From contig NC_084831.1 of NCBI RefSeq assembly GCF_033115175.1, positions 13,617,138-13,681,137 of the forward strand: 64,000 nt of DNA, in the 5' to 3' direction. Source of the DNA: Lepus europaeus (taxonomy: Eukaryota; Chordata; Mammalia; Lagomorpha; Leporidae). Below the pieces are notes generated by a model, which was not told the DNA's origin, did no database searches, and saw only the letters and a list, made by a program, of their open reading frames with translations. How positions within the stretch are numbered: position 1 is the stretch's first letter; the number at the start of each line of letters is the position of its first letter. Positions 21,001 to 30,200 of the stretch are shown piece by piece. A program made the position numbers and the translations under genes.

Positions 21001-24000
21001 TGCCCATATGCCTGCAACAGCCAGGGCCAGGCCAGGCCAAGACCAGAAGCCCAGAACTCAATCCAGGTCTCCCTCGTGGGTGGCGGGGACTGAAATTCTT
21101 GAGCTAAGACTTGCTGCCTCCCGGGGTTTGCATTAGCGGGAAGCTGTGTTGGCAGTGGAGAGCCGGGACTCGAATCCCGTGCTCCGCCCACGTGGGGTGC
21201 AGACATCTCAAGTGGTGATGGCAGCTGCTTTGCCCAACGCCCATCCCACACGAAGCATTTTGGAATCTGTGCTCAGTTTCTTCATAATACACAGCTTCCA
21301 CGGACTTGTTGAAGATCCCCACGCTCAGCCTTCGTGAAAGATCCCGTCACTGGGAAATCCGTGTCCTTAGCACAAAGGCCACCACAAACCGGCTTCGATG
21401 CAGGTGGAGACAGCGCGGCCGCAGTGCTGCTCCGGGTGGCCGCAGTGCCGGAGCCTGGGGTCTGCTTGCTCTGGGCGGGGCATAGGGGACGGCAAAGGCT
21501 CGGTTGCATCCATGGCAGACTTCCTGTTGACATCAGCGGATCTAGAAGAGAACTGTCCAGACCCCCGTCCTCACTCTGTGACTCCCTGCTTTTGCGGTTT
21601 GTCTGTTTAGCTCCCACAGTCTCGAGGGACTAGGATGTGAGTCGGCTGGTCTGGGTGAGGTCAGAGTGGCACAGGGCAGGGTCCCCAGGGTCTGAGTCTA
21701 GTCAGCTCCTACTGCCTGGGACGTGGCCTCAGAACCTGGGGAGGGGTCTCCCGGGCCCCACACTCCTTGAGTGCTCCCTGTGCACCAGGCATCACACTAA
21801 GCTCACTCCTGCAAACAGCTGTCAAGGCGAGCACTGCCATCGTCCCATTCGGTGGCCAGGGAAGCAGAGGTTCAGCAAGAAGGGAGGTAGTTTGCCCAGG
21901 GTTCCGTTCAGTGCCTTGGTCTGAGCTGGTGCTGCCTGTGCCTGGGGACGCCGCGTGGCCCTGTACTTCTGAGCCGCTGTCCTTGGAACTCCCCTCTTGT
22001 TTTCCACAGGCGCTCCCTTCGTGATCTCATCTTGGGTTACTGAGGTCACTGCCCACACCCAGCTGATGGCTTCCAGCCTGCCGCTCACCAAACGCGCCCC
22101 AGCCCCAGCCCCCTGCAGGCTTCCCTGTGGGCAGCCTGGAGGCCTCTCTTTTTTTTCCCACACTCCCCAACCCACCTTCTGGTCTCCACCTTCAGAACCT
22201 CTCATCTTTCTACAGTGACCCTCAGGGCTGAGCCCCACGGCAGGCAGCCGAGCCTCGTGTATTGCAGTCACACCCCGACTCTCAACTTTGCACACGAGTG
22301 GCAGGTGCGGGGGCGACCGCTGTAGAGTGTGAGTCCAGTCGCTTCCTGCCTCCCTTGCTCTTCATTTCCCTGCTACTCCTGGAACAGACCGGGCGCACTG
22401 CAACCCCAGGACTTTGGCACGTGCTGCACCTGCTCCCTGGAGTGTCTTCCTCACATCTCTACCCCTGCTCCCTCTTGCCCACATCGCTTCCTTCTCTCCA
22501 TCCAGAGTAGCAGCTGCCGCCCCTCCCCAGCGCCTCCAGTCCTCCTCTCCTGAGTTATTTTTTCAGCAACACTTATGTTAGGCATAGCCACTTAAGCATT
22601 TGTTGATTGAGCACTTACTTCCTGCTGGTCAGAGGTTACAGGGTCTGTGATGGGCAGAACTTGTCTTTTTGTTTACTGCTATCTGAAGTAGTGCCTGGCA
22701 GGTGGCAGGTGCTCCCTGCGTTGTTGTGGGAGGAGTGAAATGAACACAGCGCTCCAGAGAGCCTGGGGTCCCCCCGACCCCGTTCACATGGCCGCCCCCC
22801 CTTCAGGGCTCCTGCTAGTGAGTGGTGGGTCCCAAGTGTTCTATTGCATGAATGTATTTGCTCTGTTCAGTGCTGAGTGCCTACTGTGTGCAGGAGCTGT
22901 GGACATGGTGATGAACCAGACGGGCCAGGTCCTGCCCTCTCGGCACCTGTTGTCATCAGGGGCACTAAGACGTCATGAGCCTAAGACGCCGTTGTCATGA
23001 GGGTTACAGAGCCTAATGAGAGAAGCCTCGCTAGTGCCCGTTCAGAATCTACGGTTTACTATGCATGTGTTTAAGCAGAGAGTCGCAGTGAGCCCTAAAA
23101 GCAGCAGGGAGTGGGCTTGGCAGGAGGGCCTGGGGCCTCTCAAGCCAGCAGTGCAGCTTGCATTGTCCGGCTTTGTGGTTGGATGTGGCGGTGTCAGGCC
23201 CACCCCAGGCCCAGCCCCCACAGCACCTGGCTGGGATGCAGGCCTTCTGCGCACCTGTGCCCTGGGGCCTGCAGTGCGCCCTGCATTTGGGGAATTGGCC
23301 TCTGCTCCCGTCACCTGGGTCAGGACCGCTACCCTCCACCCCAGCCTAGGGCGCTCTCTGCTCCCCTCAGGACCTGAACAACCGCAGGGGAATGAGTAGC
23401 ACAGGAGAGGGGGGTCTCAGCCCCCTTGCTCCGGTGCAGTCTCCCCAGGGTGGGAACAGGGCCCTTCTGGGTTCTGGGAGGCACTGGGATCCAGGAGGCA
23501 CTGGGATTCGGGGGGCACTGGGGTCCGGGGGCACTGGGATCCAGGAGGCACTGGGATCCAGAGGGCACTGGGATCTGGAGGACACTGGGATCCAGGAAGC
23601 ACTGGGTTCCGGGAGGCACTGGGTTCTGGGAGGCACTGGGATCTGGGAGGCACTGGGTTCTGGGAGGCACTAGGTTCCGGGAAACACTGGGTTCCGGGGG
23701 CACTGGGATCTGGGGGGCACTAGGTTCTGGGAAACACTGGGTTCCGGGGGCACTGGGATCTGGGGGGCACTAGGTTCTGGGAAGCACTGGGATCTGGGAA
23801 GCACTGGGTTCTGGGGGCACTGGGATCTGGGGGGCACTGGGATCTGGGGGGCACTGGGATCTGGGGGGCACTAGGTTCTGGGAAACACTGGGTTCCGGGG
23901 GCACTGGGATCTGGGGGGCACTAGGTTCCGGGAAGCACTGGGATCTGGGAAGCACTGGGTTCTGGGGGCACTGGGATCTGGGGGGCACTGGGATCCGGGG

Positions 24001-27000
24001 GGCACTGGGATCCGGGGGGCACTGGGATCTGGGGGCACTGTGTTCCATGAGGCACTGGGTTCTGGGAGGCACTGTTCCTCTGGCGTTGAGCGCATGGGAG
24101 CTGGTGAGCTGTGAGCATTTCCACCGTCCTGCTGTCCCCTCCATGTTCCGGGGCTTGAAAACTGGCCCTCTGGCTGACTCCATGGTGTCCAGCAGGCCTT
24201 CCCGGCAGCCCCGGGGGCTGGGAGAAAGGGTTCCTGCTTGGAGAGCTGGCAGGGGCTGCAGGGAGGGCCAGGGGCAGGCGGTGTGTGTGTGTCCATGTGT
24301 GTGCACACATGTGTCCATGTGTGTGTCCATGTGTGCACGCGTGTGCATGTGTGTGTGTGTGTGGAAGGCAGGTGCCCAGACTGCAGTGGTGCTCAGCCTT
24401 GAGTGATTCTGGAGGGCCCAGGGCCGTGTTGGGCAGCACTGGAGACCGTGTTGGCGCCCCAGGGCGCTCAGCTTAACTCAGGGACGAGGGACCCCGCTGG
24501 GTGACCCCCTGCCTCCTCGGCCTCTCCCCTGCTCCCCAGCATCGCTGTGTCTCTGTGGGCCGCAGTCTTGGCCTTCCTCTCCCCTCTCCCCCTCCTCTTT
24601 CCCCTCCTCCACTTCCTCTCCCTGCCTGTTCTCTTCTTCAGCAACCCCCCTCCCCCTCTCCCGCCTCACCTCTTTCCCCCTTGCACCCCAGCAAGGCATG
24701 CATCCATCTGTCATCCACCTTCCCCTCCATCTCTGCCCCCTCCCCCAGGCTGTGATTCCAGAAATACCTGCGAGGGGGTGGAGGGGGCAGAGCTGGGAGG
24801 GGCTGGCGGGGGCCGTGCGGAGCAGGCACTGGGGCTGCTGCTCCCAGAGGGTGGCCTGGGGTGCAGCCAGGGTTGGGGCGGGCCCCTGGGGATGCACTGG
24901 CCGTGGTTCAGATCTTGCCTGTTTTCTGTCCCAGCTGGACGACCTGCATAAATCATTTCACCTCCCTGTGCCCTGGGGTAATATTTGTTTAGAGCCCATG
25001 AGATGAGACACAGAGTGCAGGCACATAGCAGGTGCTCAACACAAGCCCTGCCTGTCACCTTCCCTGTCGGTGGTCAGTGTGCGCTTCTGGGGCGCTCATT
25101 CATTTGCACCTTTCCTTTCCAGGGGAACATCTCATCATGGTGGCCGGCGCCATCGTCGCCATCAGAGGCAGAGCCAGCGGCTGGTGCTGTGGCACAGCGG
25201 GGCTGAGCTTCCCCTTGGGAGGCCCACAGCCCATGCTGGAGTGCTGGGCTCGAGTCCTGGCTCTTCCGCTTCTGACCCGGCTTCCTGCTGAAGCACCCGG
25301 GAGGCAGCAGATGGGCTCAGCTGCTTGGCCTCTGCCACCCATGGGAGGCCTGGATGGAGGTCCTGGCCCCTGGCTTCTGCGTGCTTCATCCTTGTCTGTC
25401 TTGAGATCATTTGAGGAGTGCATCAGTGGATGGAAGAGTCTCTCTCTCGCTCTCGCTCTCTGGCTCTGCCTTTAGAGGAAATAAAAATAAACATTAAAAA
25501 TAGCAGAAGACACTGCAAACACAAAGCAGCACCCCAATGGCTAAGACTGAGGCGGTATTTCCTGTGCCTAGGCACTGTTCTTATCGCTCCTTGCATATTA
25601 TCTCATTTAATCCTCTATACCATCCTGTGCGGGAGATGTTAACTTTGATTGCCATTTCTCAGAAGGGAACACTGAGGTACAGAGCCAGGACTCAAAACCA
25701 GGCAGTCTGGTTCCAGGGTTTGTCTTATAACTTTCACACTATGATTGAGTGATTGAAAAATTGTGAGTTACACATGGGAATACATGAGCAGCCTTTAACA
25801 TCAAAATCCAGGGGCCAGCGCTGTGGTATAGTGGGTAATGCTGCCTCCTGCAATGCTAGCATCGCATACGGGTGCTGGTTCACATCCTGACTGTTCCACT
25901 TCCAATCCAGTTCCCTGCTGGTGGCCTGGGGAAGGCAGCAGAGGATGGCCCAAGTGTTTGGGCCCCTGCTCCCATGTGGGGGACCCAGATGAAGCTCCTG
26001 GCTCCTGGCTTCAGCCTGGCCCGGCTCTGCCCATTGAAGCCACTGGGGAGTGAATCAGCAGATAGATCTCTCTTCTCTGTTTCTCCCTGTCTCTCTGTGG
26101 CTCTGACTTTCAAATAGATAGAAAAATTTTAAAAATAAATAAATAAAATTAAAAATCCACAAATAAGGTAAAAGACCTCCTGGGTTCTGTCGTGGCACCT
26201 TCTGTTCCCAGGACTAAGCATGAAGTTGGAGTATGTCTTCAGTCCTTTTTATTTTTTTAAGTTTAAAAAATGATGATGATGAGAGAGAGAGAGAGAGAGA
26301 ATGAGAGAGAGAGAGAGAGAGAGAGAGAGGAGCGAGCTTATCTGCTGCAGGGCTGGGCTGAAGCCAGGAGCCTGGAACTCCATCTGGGTCTCCCATGTGG
26401 GTGACAGGGACCCGAGTACTTGAGCCATCACCTGCCACCTCCCAGGGACTGCGTTACCAGGAAACTGGCACAGAGCTGGGACTCAAACCCAGGCACTCCG
26501 ATCTTAGATGCAGTTGTCCCAAGTGGCATTTAAACTGTTAGGACAAACTCCATCCCTCCCAGTCCTCTTTTCTACGTGTTTACACGTTTGTGTCGACATG
26601 GAAGGGAGCGCAGGTGCGATGCGTCTTTGGCTTTGCAGCCGTCACCGCCCCTTGGTAATAGGTCCTGGCGCTCTTTCCATCCAACCCGATGTTCTTTCAG
26701 AATCTCTGTGTGGTTCATGGACATTCAGGCTGTTGTTGTCTGTACCACCAGGGCCCCTTGGTGAGAGGGGTGGGCTTTCTATAACAACTCCCCCCCCCCT
26801 TAACTGTGACCCATGGGTGCCATCCCTGAACATGAAAGCTGCTTGGTGAAGTGGGAAAATGCAGTGTCTGGGGCCAGAAAGGACTGAATCTCCAGTCTGG
26901 CGCTTCCCTACTGTGTGGCTCATTGTCCCTCTCCGAGCCTCGGTCACCTCCTCTGTAAAATGGGGCTAATAACACCTACCTCCCTGAGGGCTCGAGGGGC

Positions 27001-27178
27001 TTAGTGAAGACCGAGTGCTGATGCGTAGTAGTTCAGTAATGGGGGTGATCGTGCCGACAGAGGATTTGGTAAGGGGCCCTGTGCTGGGACGGGGGAAGGT
27101 CCTGCCCCTCTCTGAGCCCCAGGCTCCTTTTTACTTTCTTTTTTGTAAAGATTTTACTATTTATTTGAGAGGCAGAGT

Positions 27179-27216
<38 letters not shown>

Positions 27217-30200
27217 TCTTCCATCCTCTGGTTCACTCCCCAAATGGACACAATGGCCGAAGCTGGGCTGATCTGAAGTCAGGAGCCAGAAGCTTCCTCT
27301 GGGTCTCCCATGCAGGTGCAGGGGCCCAAGGACTTGGGCCATCTCCTACTGCTTTCCCAGATGCATTAGCAGAGAGCTGGATCGGAAGAGGAGCAACTGG
27401 GACATGAACTGGTGCCCAAATGGGACACCGGCGCCGTGGAGGCTCAGCCCACTATGCCACAGCGCCGGCCTCTTGACTGTGTTCTTGACAGCTCTTTGGA
27501 AGAGAAGAGAAAAGGAGACCCAGGGCTGTACCAGGGAACACTAGAGGGGTACAGCTCCGCTTTGCTCCTCCTCTGTCCCCAAGATCTCTGCTCACGAGCT
27601 TCAGCTCCCCCACGCCCCAGAGCTCTGACGAGAGCAGGACTGACGCCTGCCTCCCCTGCCGAGGTCACAGGGGTCGGGGGTTGCTGTGTGTCTCTCCCTC
27701 CTCACACTGCCTGTCCCCATCAGATGGCAGCAGTCTAAGGCCCTGCAGGTCACAGGAGCCTCCTCCTCCAGGCTGACCACAGGGGCTGCAGATGCCATGC
27801 AGAGTCCACTCTGGAGGAGAGAGAAGTAGAAGAGGAGAGAGAAGAGCGAGCGAGTCCCCTCCCTCTCCCCTACTGGCTCGGGCCAGACTTCAGCAGACTC
27901 TTGTCTGGTGGGTGTGGAGAGGGAGACAGCATGGCAGACCTGGGCTACTGCAAGGTCAGGCAGGCGTCTGTCCTGCAGTCGGTGCTACTCTGGGCAGGCC
28001 GGAGCTGCTGGCAGGAGCACAGGGCCCCGGGGTGCTCAGCCACCACAGCGGCACACACACATCACGGAGTCAGTGTTACGGTTGCCAAGGGTTCAGCACC
28101 TGCTCCAGGCCCTGCACCTTGCAGTCTACCCATGGCCTCACTGCGACTGTAAACTGTGTTCATTCCTCCCATTTTACAGACAGGGAAACAGAGGCTCTGT
28201 TAAGACTACAGAGTGGGCTGGTGGTAAAGCATGATCTGAAGCCAGAGCACCTGTCTTCAAAGCCCAGCTTTCGCCTTGGTACCAAGCTGCCCCACCAAGA
28301 TGGGGAGACAGCAAGGTCCTCTTCTAGGTTTCTCTTGTGTGACTTTCTTCTTGATATTTGGGTTTTTTTTTAAAAAAAGATCTATTTATTTGACAAGTAG
28401 AGTGACAGAGAGGGGAGACAGAGAAAGATCTTCTATCTGCAGGTTCACTCCCCAAATGGCTGCAATGCCAGAGCTGGGCCAAGTTGAAGCCAGGAGCCAG
28501 GAACTCCATCCTGGTCTGCCATGTGGGTGGCAGGGACCTGAGCACTTGGGTCATCTGCTGCAGCTTTCCCAGGTGCATTGGCAGGGAGCTGGATGGGAAA
28601 GTGGAGTAGCTGGTTATGGGATGCCTGCATCCCAAGCAACAGCCTCACTCACTGTGCTGCAGAGCTGGCCCCCTGTTCTTGAGACTTCAGATTTCATCTG
28701 GGTGAACACATTGAGGGGTAGGAGTTACCACGTGCTCCGGGCACCCCCACTCCTGTGTGGACAGATAACAGGTAGCCGGGTTTCAGCACCATGGACAAGA
28801 CACTGACTCTGGAAGCTGGGAGGAGGCAGGGAGGGAGAAGTGGGCTTGGAAAGAGGCCCGTGTGCAAGAGCAGGGTGGGGGCCGCTGGCTTCAGTGCTCC
28901 CTGGGGCTGACACATCTTGTTTTTGCCTCCTCCACCCTCTTTCCATCTGTGAAAGGTTGCCTGGGAGTCTGATTGCCTCCCTCTGACTTCATCTCCTTGT
29001 ACCCAGCCCACCTCTGGCTGCTTCAAGAACTAAGCTGGGCTGTCTTGCAGTTTAGCAGGTGCAAGGCAGATCCCTGGCTCCAAGGCCCAGGCACGTGCCC
29101 AGGCAGCACACACCCCCTTTGCTTAGTTCGTGAAGAACTATGCACACCATTGCACACTGGCAATACATAAATTCTAAGTGCAGGCGGGTCTCCCTCTGTG
29201 TGAATCCGACCCGTGAAAACCTGATTGATCACAGCACACAGCTTGGAGCCATCAGGGACCCCTCGAGCTTCCCGAGTGGAAACCTGGACGTTTCCAGGGG
29301 TCTTGGAACCCTCTGAAAATATATGAAAAAAATTATTTTTCCTTTTGTATGTTACATGCTTCTATTTCCTGGTAAGAGATTTTTGTAGGTTTCATTACAT
29401 TTTCAAAGGACTCATAAAGTGAAAAACAATAAAAAAAAAACACTGGGCTACAGGATGGTCCAGTGCAGAAGGCCTTTGAATGTTTGAGCCTATTGGTTGT
29501 TGGCTTCAAGGTCAAGCCTTACCTCGCTGTGCCCATGACCCTTGGTGGCTGCTGGGGAGCAATCTCTTTCTTTTCCTTCCCCCTCCGCCCTCCCCTCTTG
29601 CACCCTATGCTGAGAATGGAGGTGCTTGCCAGGCCACGGCGTAACAGAGTTGTAAAATGCAGAAGCCACTTGCACTCCTAGTAATCTATAAGAGCTTTAA
29701 TTGCAAACATTTGCTTTGCTCACACATTCTCAAGAAAAGCGCTTCTGTTTTGTGGAGGAGGAGGAGGTAATTGAACAGGCAAAAAACCATTATCCCCAAA
29801 CGGGAAGAGAAGTCACTAAGCCCTGGACAGCAGCTGCCCTCAATCTTGAGTGCCATTCAGCGGTAACTGATTCCTGTGTTGCAGGTGACAGAAGCGGCGG
29901 GGCTCCTTGTGATGTGTGCTGGCTTGTGTTGGGGGTGGTTTTTCCAGGGATGGAGGTCTTTTCTTGAGATTTACTTATTTAAGAGGCACAGGGTGGGGGA
30001 GAGGAGGGAGGAAGGGAGGGAGAGAAATCTGCTACCTGCTGCTTCACTTCCCAGATGACTGCAATGTCCAGGGCTGGCCAGGCCAAAGCCAAGCTTCTGG
30101 AGCTCTATCTGGTCTCCCACGTGGGTAGCAGGGGCCCAAGCACCTGGGCCATTATCCACTGCCTTCCTAGGTGCATTGGCCGGGAGCTGTATTGGAAGTG

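Noticed and set aside
23329-24439. Open frames rich in Pro, Ser, Gln and Cys
   Set aside because: Translation of the 18-19 bp minisatellite of HTR6 intron 1.
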